Origin: Trichocoleus sp.
GTDB taxonomy: Bacteria; Cyanobacteriota; Cyanobacteriia; Elainellales; Elainellaceae
Assembly: GCA_036702865.1 (NCBI GenBank)
Contig: DATNQD010000087.1
Location: forward strand, 310,001-374,000
Direction of reading: 5' to 3'
Length of the DNA stretch: 64,000 nt
Part shown: one piece after another, positions 1 to 9,833 of the stretch
Layout of the letters: every line of letters starts with the position of its first letter
Position numbering within the stretch: position 1 is the first letter of the stretch
The notes under the pieces: model-generated
Seen by the model: only the letters and a program-made list of their open reading frames with translations
The model's database searches: none
Told to the model about the DNA's origin: nothing
Made by a program: the position numbers and the translations under genes

Positions 1-1022
1 CTGAAGGCATTGATCCAGGCAATTGCCGTTTCCAGTCCATCGACCGCTTTGAAGGTAATGGTGTTGTCGAGAGATGCCTGCGACCACTCGGCGTCCTTCG
101 CTTCGCTCTTAAAAATATCGGGGAATTCGGCGACTAATTCAGCATCGCCCCGCAGCTCAAATCCTTTTTCTTTCAAGCTGTTCCAGAGCATCATTAGTGA
201 AGTAGTGCTGTGCTGGCGGTGAACCAACACTTTCTCGATCGCATTGACTGGATCAGGCTCACCCTGACGGCTATCAAGAATCATCCATCTCGCTACATCC
301 AGGCTGCCTGAGGGCGACCAGTAGAGATAGCAGTTGCCCATCGCAGTTTTGAGAACGGGAGCAGTTGCCTGACGCATCACTTGCTGCACTAGGCTGGCTC
401 TGCCATAAGGAATCACCAGGTTAACGTAGCGATCGAGCGTTACAAGTTCACGGGTCAGATCGCCTTGATCAGAAGGCAAGAGCTGGACAGCATCAACGGG
501 TAAGCCTGCATCCTCCATTGCTAGACGAAGCGTATCAGCAAGAACCTGATTCGAGTGGCTGGCTTCTGTACCGCCCCGCAAGATCAAGCTGTTTCCAGTC
601 CGAATACAAAGCCCAGCAGCAATGGCTCCCAGTTCTGGAAATGCCTCATAGACAAGGGCAATCACGCCTAGCGGCATCAGTTGATGATAGGTCTGGCATT
701 GATCCACCTGAAAGGAAGGCACATTGAGAACCTGCTGAATCGGGTCAGAGAGTTCTGCCAGTCTTTGTAAAATATTCCCGATCGTTTGCAGGCGTTCTGG
801 GGTGAGCTTGAGCCAATCTAAGACCAGTTCTGGAACAGCCATCTCCCGGCTCACTTCGAGATCGAGCGTATTGGCTTCGAGAATGTCATCCTGTCGCTCT
901 CGGAGCGCTTCTGCCATAAGTTGGAGCGCCCGGCCTCGTTCGCTGCCGCGTGAAGCAGACAGAATCAGGGATGCTTGATAGGCTTGATGGGCAGTTGTGG
1001 TGAGATCAGGTGAAGCGTTCAA
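1..1022 (-). CDS. ProA-family (glutamate-5-semialdehyde dehydrogenase-like) protein, 3' end cut by window edge
   Basis: About 340 residues can be read; the C-terminus lies beyond base 1. The family reduces gamma-glutamyl phosphate to glutamate semialdehyde with NADPH in proline synthesis. Recognisable ProA blocks are PLGVIALVYEA, LCIRTGNSLILRGG and DRYVNLVIP. By comparison with E. coli ProA (remembered, aligned by eye) the catalytic cysteine in TCNxxETLLV is here Val259, within PVNAIEKVLV (codon 246-248), and EARPN is EAFPE. The enzyme may therefore lack classical activity and be a diverged paralogue. The start is a TTG at 1022 with AAGGA just upstream, 12 bases after the stop of the preceding gene, so the two are probably co-transcribed. 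An in-frame TAG directly upstream excludes a longer protein. The family call is firm; proline synthesis as the role is not. Confidence 0.8.
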   Translation of the reverse strand, partial: MNASPDLTTTAHQAYQASLILSASRGSERGRALQLMAEALRERQDDILEANTLDLEVSREMAVPELVLDWLKLTPERLQTIGNILQRLAELSDPIQQVLNVPSFQVDQCQTYHQLMPLGVIALVYEAFPELGAIAAGLCIRTGNSLILRGGTEASHSNQVLADTLRLAMEDAGLPVDAVQLLPSDQGDLTRELVTLDRYVNLVIPYGRASLVQQVMRQATAPVLKTAMGNCYLYWSPSGSLDVARWMILDSRQGEPDPVNAIEKVLVHRQHSTTSLMMLWNSLKEKGFELRGDAELVAEFPDIFKSEAKDAEWSQASLDNTITFKAVDGLETAIAWINAF

Positions 1023-1034
1023 GGAAGTCCTTGC

Positions 1035-1442
1035 CTAACGTCTACAAGCAAGCCACAGCATTAAAACCAGCATCATTGACAGCACGAGGGCAGCAATAAC
1101 TCGGAATGTAACACTGGCACTCAACGGCGATTGCAGGGTGGTCAACAGCAGCAGAAAAACCAGCCCAAAGATGACAACCAGGGTAATCGGGAAATAGCTT
1201 CTTGCCAGGCTGGAATGAGCGACATGCCACTGATGCCCTGTCCACCGCCAAGCCCGTTTATAGGGATAAGTGGTCGAGAGCTGTTCAATCACATGACCAT
1301 TTTCTTGAACAACAAATATCTGCTGGCAGCGTGTGCAGCCAAATGCCTCAGTTAGGGCGATCGGAGTCAAAGATCCTCGCCGACGGCAGGGGCAAGGATA
1401 ATCAGTCGTTAAATCAATCTTGTGAACTTTTTGCGGTTGCAC
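1035..1442 (-). CDS. Small zinc-ribbon-like membrane protein, unknown function
   Basis: A 135-residue protein. Residues about 17-40 hold two cysteine pairs, CPC near 17-19 and CTRC near 36-39, spaced like a zinc ribbon. Two hydrophobic stretches follow (about 84-103 and 110-132) and would be membrane helices joined by a short turn. The predicted layout is a soluble metal-binding head anchored by a helical hairpin. The start is GTG with no strong ribosome site, so the N-terminus is uncertain. It lies 12 bases upstream of the ProA-family gene on the same strand, which suggests joint expression. I do not recognise a named family, and no function can be assigned from sequence. Confidence 0.65.
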   Translation of the reverse strand: MQPQKVHKIDLTTDYPCPCRRRGSLTPIALTEAFGCTRCQQIFVVQENGHVIEQLSTTYPYKRAWRWTGHQWHVAHSSLARSYFPITLVVIFGLVFLLLLTTLQSPLSASVTFRVIAALVLSMMLVLMLWLACRR

Positions 1443-1945
1443 AGGTAATTAGAATGCAAAGTCGGTTTAGCTAAATCGTGATTGAAAACGTGAACTCAGC
1501 TCAATATGGTGTCCGAGTTAAGCCAGGTTTCTCAGATCATAAACTTGTTACTTTGCTTTGGCATCGTTACTTTACCTTGGCATTGGAAGAAGCAGATCTG
1601 TCGCCTTGAAAGCCTAACGTCTATCTTGACATTGATGCCGAGCATACCCTAATCCTAATATTCTTCAATTTAGCTCAAATCAAACTCACATCGATGGTTG
1701 TTAACACTCTCTTCAAGGATGCCGATCGTGGAGGGAGCCTGGCTTTATCAAAAAAGCTACTCTACGACTTGATTGAGCTAAACGGATTGCTTTAATTGCA
1801 AAGACTCGTAAGAGCAGGATTAACGGCTACTCTTGGATTAAGCAATGCTAGGTTGGCTAAACCTACCTCAGCCCCTAAAACACTTCCCTATGTAAAACCT
1901 TTATGACAAAGGGATAAATAGGATGTTTTGATTAATAACTTAGTA
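1443..1945. other. Intergenic region, no gene supported
   Basis: About 500 bases between the zinc-ribbon gene and tRNA-Gly. Short open frames exist, including one of about 44 codons from a GTG near 1480 on plus, but none has a convincing ribosome site, family motif or coding character. The tRNA is transcribed into this region from the right. No clear terminator or repeat was seen. Confidence 0.4.
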
Positions 1946-2017
1946 AGCGGGTAACGCGATTCGAACGCGCGACATTCACCTTGGCAAGGTGACGCTCTAC
2001 CACTGAGCTATACCCGC
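1946..2017 (-). tRNA. tRNA-Gly (GCC)
   Basis: On the minus strand the 72-base sequence folds as a cloverleaf. The acceptor arm GCGGGTA pairs with TACCCGC, the D-arm contains AGCTCAGTGGTAGAGC, the anticodon loop CTTGCCAAG gives anticodon GCC, and the T-arm contains GTTCGAATC. The discriminator base is T, and the CCA end is not encoded. It reads GGC and GGU glycine codons. Confidence 0.97.
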
Positions 2018-2213
2018 GTGAGCACATTTATTAATGTCGCAAATTTATCAGATTTTGTCAAGAGCTGGTGAGATTTTGGGTGGGGAGGGGGAATTGGACA
2101 ACAGTAAAATTGGGATAGGCAGTTAATCTGCTCCAGGGTTTACTTACTCGCCTCAAAAGAATTCCCAGCCATCAGACTGGGAACCCAGGAAACAGGACGA
2201 CTCAGGAAGAATT

Positions 2214-2786
2214 TTATTCAGCCTGTTCAGCCGGAATAGCACTCTTGAGGGAGCCAGAAAACTGCGGAGTTGCCGCCCCCAGGCTGTTGCCGTGAGCATC
2301 GGGATTGAGGCTTCTGACCTGACGCATCAAGGTTGCCATCTCGATCGCACTCATGGCAAATTCCCAGCCCTTATTACTTTTGATCCCGGCTCGCTCTAGC
2401 GCTTGCTGCATTGTATCCGTCGTCAAAACGCCAAAGACCACCGGAACACCCGTCTGAAAACTTGCTGCTGCTATGCCTTTCGAGACTTCTGCTCCCACAA
2501 AGTCAAAATGTGGGGTCGAGCCACGAATGACTGCTCCAATACAAATAATTGCATCGTAGCGGTGAGAGAGGGCAAGCTGACGCGCCAATAAAGGAATTTC
2601 AAAACAACCTGGAACCCAAGCGTAATCGACCTGAGTTCCATTTGGACTTGGATCAATACCGTGACGTTTCAAACAATCCTGACATCCTTCCAGGAGTTTG
2701 CCCGTCACCAAATCGTTAAATCGACCAATGACGATCGCAAAACGAAGCGCGTCAGTGTCTGTAAACGTGCCCTCAAAAACTGCCAT
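2214..2786 (-). CDS. ribH: 6,7-dimethyl-8-ribityllumazine synthase
   Basis: Condenses 5-amino-6-ribitylamino-uracil with dihydroxybutanone phosphate, the penultimate step of riboflavin synthesis, in a cytosolic oligomeric shell. Family landmarks are the N-terminal strand IVIGRFN, the WVPGCFEIP loop, the [16 protein letters not shown] segment with the conserved HFD active-site histidine, and [12 protein letters not shown]. At 190 residues it is about 30 longer than typical. The extra is a Ser/Ala/Pro-rich tail after residue about 158, probably disordered. It sits 99 bases downstream of psbZ on the same strand; I recall this neighbourhood from other cyanobacteria. Confidence 0.96.
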   Translation of the reverse strand: MAVFEGTFTDTDALRFAIVIGRFNDLVTGKLLEGCQDCLKRHGIDPSPNGTQVDYAWVPGCFEIPLLARQLALSHRYDAIICIGAVIRGSTPHFDFVGAEVSKGIAAASFQTGVPVVFGVLTTDTMQQALERAGIKSNKGWEFAMSAIEMATLMRQVRSLNPDAHGNSLGAATPQFSGSLKSAIPAEQAE

Positions 2787-2885
2787 AAAAGTTTCTCGCT
2801 TGCGTTGCCCAAAAAGGGGATCAAAGTCATCTCATGAAAGCTGTCTGGCTAGAAGTCGATCGCCCATGAGATGCTTCTCTCTAGC

Positions 2886-3074
2886 CTAAACCACAAAGTA
2901 GTTCAAGCCGCCGACCAGCAGGACAAGCAAAACCCACAGCCCTGACCCTAACAGAATCAGCCGCTTCGATTGCTCCCAGTTGCGGGGCGAGGCATAGGCA
3001 ACAGGAACACCAATCACCATGACAAACGACATGATGACCAAAGCTGCCAAGGCAATTTGGAACAGAATGGACAT
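2886..3074 (-). CDS. psbZ: Photosystem II reaction centre protein PsbZ
   Basis: A 62-residue, two-helix thylakoid membrane subunit at the periphery of photosystem II, beside the CP43 antenna. The helices are residues about 3-26 and 38-60, joined by the hydrophilic loop [11 protein letters not shown]. The start is the ATG at 3074, preceded by the strong ribosome site GGGAGGAA with about 6 bases spacing. A longer in-frame reading from 3116 would add 14 residues not seen in the family. It is divergent from the DHH-CBS-CCA gene, sharing a 108-base promoter region, and lies upstream of ribH. Confidence 0.95.
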   Translation of the reverse strand: MSILFQIALAALVIMSFVMVIGVPVAYASPRNWEQSKRLILLGSGLWVLLVLLVGGLNYFVV

Positions 3075-3182
3075 TAATATTTCCTCCCAGTACAGCGACG
3101 GGTATGCAGCAAGCACTGCACCTTAAATTACCCTTGGTAGTAAGCTACCAGAAAGTGTTACCCGCCCGGTAGGTGTTTTTGA

Positions 3183-5927
3183 ATGGACATTATCCTCTGC
3201 CATACCACTGCTGATTTCGATACGTTGGGGGCGGCGATCGGGCTAACTCGTTTGCGTCCGGGGGCAAGGGTAGTGTTGAGCGGGGGATGCCATCCAGCAG
3301 TACGCGATTTTCTGGCGCTGCATCGAGACGAGTATGCCTTAATTGAGCGGCGATCGGTCAACCCGGAGCAAATTCGATCGTTGATTGTCGTCGATACGCA
3401 GTGGCGCGATCGGTTAGGAAAGGCGGCGGAGTGGCTAGATTTACCCGAACTCAGGGTTACGGTATATGACCATCATTTAGATATTGAAGGCGATATTCCG
3501 GCAGCAGAACGGCAGATTGAGGCGATCGGGGCAATCACAACGCTGATTGTAGAGCAGCTTCAGGCACAGCAGATCTGTCCTACTCCAGCGGAAGCAACCG
3601 TGATGGCATTAGGGATTCATGTCGATACAGGTTCACTCACCTTTGACCATACGACCGTCCGCGATGCTGCCGCCTTGACCTGGTTAATGAGCCAGGGAGC
3701 CAATTTACGGACGATTGCCGAATATGTTGAGCCAGGTTTATCACCACAGTTACAAGACCTCCTGACCGTTGCCCTCGATCGGCTACAGAGTGAGAGCATT
3801 CGAGGCTTTACTGCTACATGGGTGCTGCTGCCAGTTGAAGGTCATGTGATGGGCTTGTCGAACTTGGCATCCCGGTTGTTGAGCTTGACAGAAGCGGATG
3901 TGTTGCTGTTGGCGACGCGCTTCCCCGTAGGAGAGATGGCAGAGGAGCGGCTGACGGTGATTGGTCGATCGCGGGGTACAAGCATCTCTTCCCCTGATCT
4001 GGACTTAAGCGAACTGTTCCAGCCGTTTGGGGGAGGTGGACATCCGGGAGCAGCCGCCCTCACCTTGCGCACTGATAAACCAGAAAACATTTTCAACCAG
4101 CTGCTCGAACAACTACGGCAGCAGATCCCCCATCCGCCCACTGCCGAGGAGATTATGTCTTCGCCAGTTCGCACGATCCGACCAGAAACAACGATCGCCG
4201 AAGCCCAGCGAATTCTGTTGCGCTACGGTCATGCTGGATTATCAGTCGTGAATGCAGAAGGAAAGCTAGTCGGCATTATCTCGCGACGCGACATTGACAT
4301 TGCCTTACATCACGGTTTCAGTCATGCCCCGGTTAAGGGCTATATGACGACCAATCTGAAAACCATTACGCCAGATACGCTGCTGCCAGAGATTGAGTCC
4401 TTGATGATGACCTATGACATTGGAAGGCTTCCCGTTCTGGAGGGTGGGCAACTGGTTGGGATGGTCACAAGAACTGATGTGCTGCGACAGTTGCATCAGG
4501 AGAAAGTAGGAGGCAGAGGGCAGAGAACAGGAAGTGGAGAGCAAGGGACAGGGTTACTGCGGGAAGCTTGTTTGTTGCCGGAAGTGGTGCAGGGAATGTT
4601 GCGCGATCGACTCATCCCGGCGCTGTGGGATGTGCTGGTGATGGCGGCGAGAATGACGGAGCAGCGAGGATGGCAGCTTTATGTGGTGGGGGGTGCAGTG
4701 CGAGATATGCTGCTGTCGCAGGCAGGGGAGTCTCATCTATATGACATTGATTTAGTGGTAGATGGCTTTCATCGATCGGCAGATCAGGCAGCAGGGGTGG
4801 AGTTGGCGCGATCGCTCCAGGCAATTTATCCGCAGTCGAAGCTCCAGATTCACGGTCGGTTTCAAACGGCAGCGTTGCTCTGGCACAACGACCCCGAACT
4901 CGATTCTCTGTGGATCGACATTGCCACTGCCCGCACCGAGTTTTATCCTTATCCAGCAGCAAACCCAGAAGTGGAAGCGAGTTCAATTCGTCAGGATCTT
5001 TATCGTCGTGATTTTACGATCAATGCGATGGCAATCCGGTTGACCACACCACGACGCGGCGAACTGCTGGACTTTTTTGGGGGCTTGCTTGACCTGGAAG
5101 CCAGACAGATTTGCGTTCTCCATGCTAATAGCTTCATTGAAGACCCAACCCGGATTTATCGTGCCGTTCGCTTTGCCGTGCGCCTCGGATTTCAGATTGA
5201 TCCGCAAACAGAGGGCTATATCCGTCATGCCATTGCCAGTGGGGTCTATTACCGAATTCAGGCAGAAACGGACAAAACCCCGGCACTGCAAACTCGTTTG
5301 AAACAGGAATTGAAATACATTCTGGAGGCTCCTTACTGGAAGGCGGCGATCCAGCTTTTAGACGATCTGGGAGCGATTTGCTGCATCCATCCTGATCTGA
5401 AGCTGAGTAATTTACTGTGGTGGCAGATGCGTCTGGTCGATCGCTGGCTCATTCGCTTCGATGCCCAAAGAACCCTACAACACTGGCAGGTTTTGCTGGA
5501 GGTGATGCTGACTCATCTGATGCCAGAAGTCCGTGTCTCTGTGGCTGAGCAATTTCAGCTTCCGGCAGACAGTATCGATCGCCTCAGCCATTTTTCTGAA
5601 ATTCAAGCGTTTGTGACTGAGCATCTGCCAAACTGTGAGCGTCCGAGCCAGGTCTATCACCTGTTAAGCGCGTATGATCTGCCCAGCCTCACCCTACTTG
5701 CGATTACGACTCCTCGACCCCTTCGCAAGCGGATCTGGCAATATCTCACCTGTTACTCCACCGTGAAGCCACTCTTAGACGGGAATGATTTGAAGCAGCT
5801 AGGCTATAAACCCGGTCGACAGTACAAGCAAATACTAGATGCAGTATTAACCGCAACGCTGGATGGAGCAGTGAGCGATCGAGCCGCCGCAGAGGCGTTT
5901 GTCATGGCACAGTTTCCAAAACCATAG
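3183..5927 (+). CDS. DHH phosphoesterase / two CBS / CCA tRNA nucleotidyltransferase fusion
   Basis: A 914-residue multidomain protein. Residues 1-310 are a DHH/DHHA1 phosphoesterase module with HTTADFDTLGAA, VVDTQ, the DHH signature VYDHHLD, and FGGGGHPGAAA. Two CBS domains follow (about 322-375 and 385-440), begin EIMSSPVRTI and GYMTTNLKTI, and probably bind adenine nucleotides. After a low-complexity linker comes a class II nucleotidyltransferase head (about 495-700) with GGAVRDMLL, YDIDLVVDG and RRDFTINAMA, then a helical tRNA-binding tail. The C-terminal half should add or repair the tRNA CCA end. The DHH half may hydrolyse a short RNA or cyclic dinucleotide substrate; that part is inference. 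The linker (DNA 4508-4551) is built from purine-rich near-repeats like those common between cyanobacterial genes. Confidence 0.9.
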   Translation: MDIILCHTTADFDTLGAAIGLTRLRPGARVVLSGGCHPAVRDFLALHRDEYALIERRSVNPEQIRSLIVVDTQWRDRLGKAAEWLDLPELRVTVYDHHLDIEGDIPAAERQIEAIGAITTLIVEQLQAQQICPTPAEATVMALGIHVDTGSLTFDHTTVRDAAALTWLMSQGANLRTIAEYVEPGLSPQLQDLLTVALDRLQSESIRGFTATWVLLPVEGHVMGLSNLASRLLSLTEADVLLLATRFPVGEMAEERLTVIGRSRGTSISSPDLDLSELFQPFGGGGHPGAAALTLRTDKPENIFNQLLEQLRQQIPHPPTAEEIMSSPVRTIRPETTIAEAQRILLRYGHAGLSVVNAEGKLVGIISRRDIDIALHHGFSHAPVKGYMTTNLKTITPDTLLPEIESLMMTYDIGRLPVLEGGQLVGMVTRTDVLRQLHQEKVGGRGQRTGSGEQGTGLLREACLLPEVVQGMLRDRLIPALWDVLVMAARMTEQRGWQLYVVGGAVRDMLLSQAGESHLYDIDLVVDGFHRSADQAAGVELARSLQAIYPQSKLQIHGRFQTAALLWHNDPELDSLWIDIATARTEFYPYPAANPEVEASSIRQDLYRRDFTINAMAIRLTTPRRGELLDFFGGLLDLEARQICVLHANSFIEDPTRIYRAVRFAVRLGFQIDPQTEGYIRHAIASGVYYRIQAETDKTPALQTRLKQELKYILEAPYWKAAIQLLDDLGAICCIHPDLKLSNLLWWQMRLVDRWLIRFDAQRTLQHWQVLLEVMLTHLMPEVRVSVAEQFQLPADSIDRLSHFSEIQAFVTEHLPNCERPSQVYHLLSAYDLPSLTLLAITTPRPLRKRIWQYLTCYSTVKPLLDGNDLKQLGYKPGRQYKQILDAVLTATLDGAVSDRAAAEAFVMAQFPKP

Positions 5928-5959
5928 CCCCAATATCCAATTCAAACAAGCTCAAACCA

Positions 5960-6412
5960 TCAGGGGTATAGCTCAGGAATGTATTTTGGATTCAAAAAAA
6001 ATTGGGCACTGTCGGTTACAAGCAGCTCGATCGGGGGGCGTTGCCAGAAGTAGGCGAAGCGCAGCCCGGCATCTGAGCCATTGCCACAAACCTTATGTTC
6101 CCAGCGATCGAGCGTGGGAGCGGGTGCTTCTAGCAAAAAATAGTGGCGACGGGAGGTGAGCTGCGTATCAAGCCAGCATCGCTCAAAAACCCCTAATTTA
6201 CGAATCAGCTTGAGATTTTTCAACCCGCTCTCTTCATCAATTTCTCGATAAAGGGCAGCTTCGATCGATTCTCCAGGTTCAATGCCGCCGCCCGGAACTT
6301 GAATGCCCGCCTCCTCATAGTCGAGATGTTTGAACAGCAGTAGCTCATAACGACCAGAAACCGCTTTGCGAATAATAAATGCGCCAACTCGTTCGGGTTT
6401 AGAGTAATTCAT
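5960..6412 (-). CDS. Nudix hydrolase
   Basis: A 150-residue Nudix domain protein. The Nudix box is complete from residue about 42 (GGIEPGE, then REIDEESGL) and matches GX5EX7REUXEEXGU, so the metal-binding catalytic helix is intact. The family hydrolyses nucleoside diphosphates linked to another group; the substrate cannot be read from sequence. The gene is convergent with the DHH-CBS-CCA gene, 32 bases apart, with no terminator evident. It appears to be a single-gene unit. Confidence 0.9.
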   Translation of the reverse strand: MNYSKPERVGAFIIRKAVSGRYELLLFKHLDYEEAGIQVPGGGIEPGESIEAALYREIDEESGLKNLKLIRKLGVFERCWLDTQLTSRRHYFLLEAPAPTLDRWEHKVCGNGSDAGLRFAYFWQRPPIELLVTDSAQFFLNPKYIPELYP

Positions 6413-6740
6413 GCAGCGAATCGCTCAGTAAATCAATAACTAGGCGAAGATTTAGCTTCAGTTGTTTTATACCTCGTTCCGCAATGACTTTCATTCAGGC
6501 GGTGATTGCGATAGATCTGGTACGGTTTTAAGGTTGTTTTGCATCCGTAGATCTCTGTATCGTCGTAGTAAGCAGGTTTAGAAGAATATCGATCGACATT
6601 GAATAATCGACACTGAATAAAAGAAGGCTCCACGCCTCCAACCTGACTGAATGAGCTTGAATTAGGTTTGCAAGTCGCGTTTGTCAGATGTTTCTCATCT
6701 CTAGCCTGTGTCCTGCCGTTGGTCAAATGGGTGACGCATT
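6413..6740. other. Divergent intergenic region, no gene supported
   Basis: 328 bases between the divergent Nudix and histidine kinase genes. A minus-strand open frame overlaps it (6433-6972) but runs antisense into the kinase gene and has no recognisable domain. The region presumably carries both promoters; I see no clear operator or hairpin. Confidence 0.35.
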
Positions 6741-8333
6741 GTGTATAAGTGGTATTTGCCAACTTTGGGTGAAATTCTGGCTCTGAGCCAGCCAATCCCT
6801 GATCAGGATCAACCATCTCGATCGCCAGCTCAGCAGCGAGTTCGGGCAGAACGGGAATGGAGCGGCGCAATTGCTGCCTTAAATCGTTTGCTGAACGAGA
6901 TTTCAGAGCTTTGCCCTGAGTCATCAGAGCTGCCCCCGATGCGAGGCATGGTGTTATCCGGTCCGGTGCCAATTCTAGAGCAGGCTAACCTCGTCAGCTG
7001 TTTTGCCAGTTGGACATTAACGGTTGTCTCGCCCCAAGAGCGGCTACAGTTGCCTTCTGCGGAGAATGCGCTGACCTGTCGATCAGACTCTACACCTGCA
7101 ACACTGCCGTTGATGTCGAGCGATCCCCTGGCAGCAGAACAGTTTTGCCTAGTTTTAACTGCAGAATTCAGCTTGGTCATGGCATTGGGAGAGACGATCG
7201 CTGGTGATCCAGTTTTTCGATTTTCGTTTGAGCCAGAAGTGATTACGCAGGCATGGCGCACGCTACAAGCCCGTCTGAAGCTAACCACTTCCCCTGTGCT
7301 GCCGACGCTCGAATCACTAGTTGAGCAATTTGCTCCGGTTGTACCCGACTATCGCACTGTAATGCAGTTCAGCCGTCTGATGCTGACCAACTTACCTGAT
7401 CCTGTGGATCTAGAGAGCGATCGTCCCTTGCACCGAATTCAGCAGACCTTTGAAGGCACAGCCGCCGCGCTGCCAAGACAAACAGCCGTCGATGTTGCTA
7501 AATCAGTCAAAGCAAAAATGGCGGCAGATCGATCGACTTCCGGCAAACGGTCTCAGAAAACAATTCGACTTGAGCCAGTGCTGTCCTGTCCGATCGAGCC
7601 ACTTCGAGAAGAACGCGAAGCCGAAGCAGGTGCGGATACTGAATTACTCCAGGCAATTGCGCATGAAGTCCGGACACCCCTGACAACCATTCGTACCCTA
7701 ACCCGGCTGCTGCTGAAGCGCAAAGACCTCAATCCAGATGTGCTGAAACGGCTGGAAACGATCGATCGAGAATGTACCGAACAGATCGATCGGTTTAGCC
7801 TGATTTTCCGCGCTGTGGAATTGGAAACAAACCAGACCCGCAGCCCACTCTCGCCGCTCTCGCCCATCTCTCTCACCCAACTCCTTCAACAAAATGTGAC
7901 TCGCTGGCAGCAGCAAGCCAGCCAACACAGCCATACGCTAGAGGTGAGCCTGCCCCAGAAGTTGCCGATGGTCGTAACTGATCCAACAATGCTTGACCAG
8001 GCACTCACAGGATTAGTCGATCGCATCACTCATAGCCTCCCGCCTGGTAGTCGAATTCACATGCGCGTCACGCTTGCCGGACATCAGCTCAAGTTGCAAT
8101 TTGAATCTCACCCACAGGGCGAAACTGGAGACGACAAAGCCAAATTTGGCTTCATGCCAACCCTAAAATCGATCGGACAACTGCTGATGTTCCAGCCGGA
8201 AACCGGAAATCTCAGCTTGAATATGTCAGTGACCAAAAATTTGTTTCAAGCACTGGGCGGCAAACTCATTGTGAAGCAGAATCCGCAGCAGGGCGAGATT
8301 TTGACTATTTTTCTGCCTCTGGAAACTCGATAA
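6741..8333 (+). CDS. Atypical sensor histidine kinase: His box kept, ATP-binding domain degenerate
   Basis: A 530-residue protein without membrane segments. Residues 1-290 are an uncharacterised sensory region opening MYKWYLPTLGEILALS. The dimerisation/His domain starts near 300 with an intact H-box, AIAHEVRTPLTT, acceptor His308. In the C-terminal domain the asparagine of the N-box is missing, no DTGxG or GxGLGL glycine loop is visible, and only the terminal GGKL and GEILTIFLPL strands resemble a kinase. By sequence it should bind ATP poorly or not at all, so it may receive phosphate from another kinase or act as a scaffold. The start is GTG at 6741. It stands alone, upstream of serS by 222 bases. 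Confidence 0.8.
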   Translation: MYKWYLPTLGEILALSQPIPDQDQPSRSPAQQRVRAEREWSGAIAALNRLLNEISELCPESSELPPMRGMVLSGPVPILEQANLVSCFASWTLTVVSPQERLQLPSAENALTCRSDSTPATLPLMSSDPLAAEQFCLVLTAEFSLVMALGETIAGDPVFRFSFEPEVITQAWRTLQARLKLTTSPVLPTLESLVEQFAPVVPDYRTVMQFSRLMLTNLPDPVDLESDRPLHRIQQTFEGTAAALPRQTAVDVAKSVKAKMAADRSTSGKRSQKTIRLEPVLSCPIEPLREEREAEAGADTELLQAIAHEVRTPLTTIRTLTRLLLKRKDLNPDVLKRLETIDRECTEQIDRFSLIFRAVELETNQTRSPLSPLSPISLTQLLQQNVTRWQQQASQHSHTLEVSLPQKLPMVVTDPTMLDQALTGLVDRITHSLPPGSRIHMRVTLAGHQLKLQFESHPQGETGDDKAKFGFMPTLKSIGQLLMFQPETGNLSLNMSVTKNLFQALGGKLIVKQNPQQGEILTIFLPLETR

Positions 8334-8534
8334 ATTTGGGTTTTAGGGCAAGGCTACCGCACGAAAAATATGGGGTTTGGGTTGTTTAGCCGCAGATCGC
8401 ATCATGATTAAAAGATTTTGATTATGCCCATGGGGTAGGCATCGCTTCTCGATCCCCATCTGAATTTCCTTCCTCCTCCCTCCTCCTTCATCCCTGACTC
8501 AAGCTATCCTGGTTTATTGGCAGAAAGACTGTAA

Positions 8535-9833
<1,299 letters not shown>

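Noticed and set aside
4612-4986. 124-codon minus-strand frame inside the DHH-CBS-CCA gene
   Set aside because: It lies wholly antisense to a well-defined nucleotidyltransferase domain; a shadow of codon bias.
6433-6972. 179-codon minus-strand frame between the Nudix and kinase genes
   Set aside because: It runs antisense through the first 230 bases of the kinase gene, has no domain or ribosome site, and its amino-acid make-up is not protein-like.
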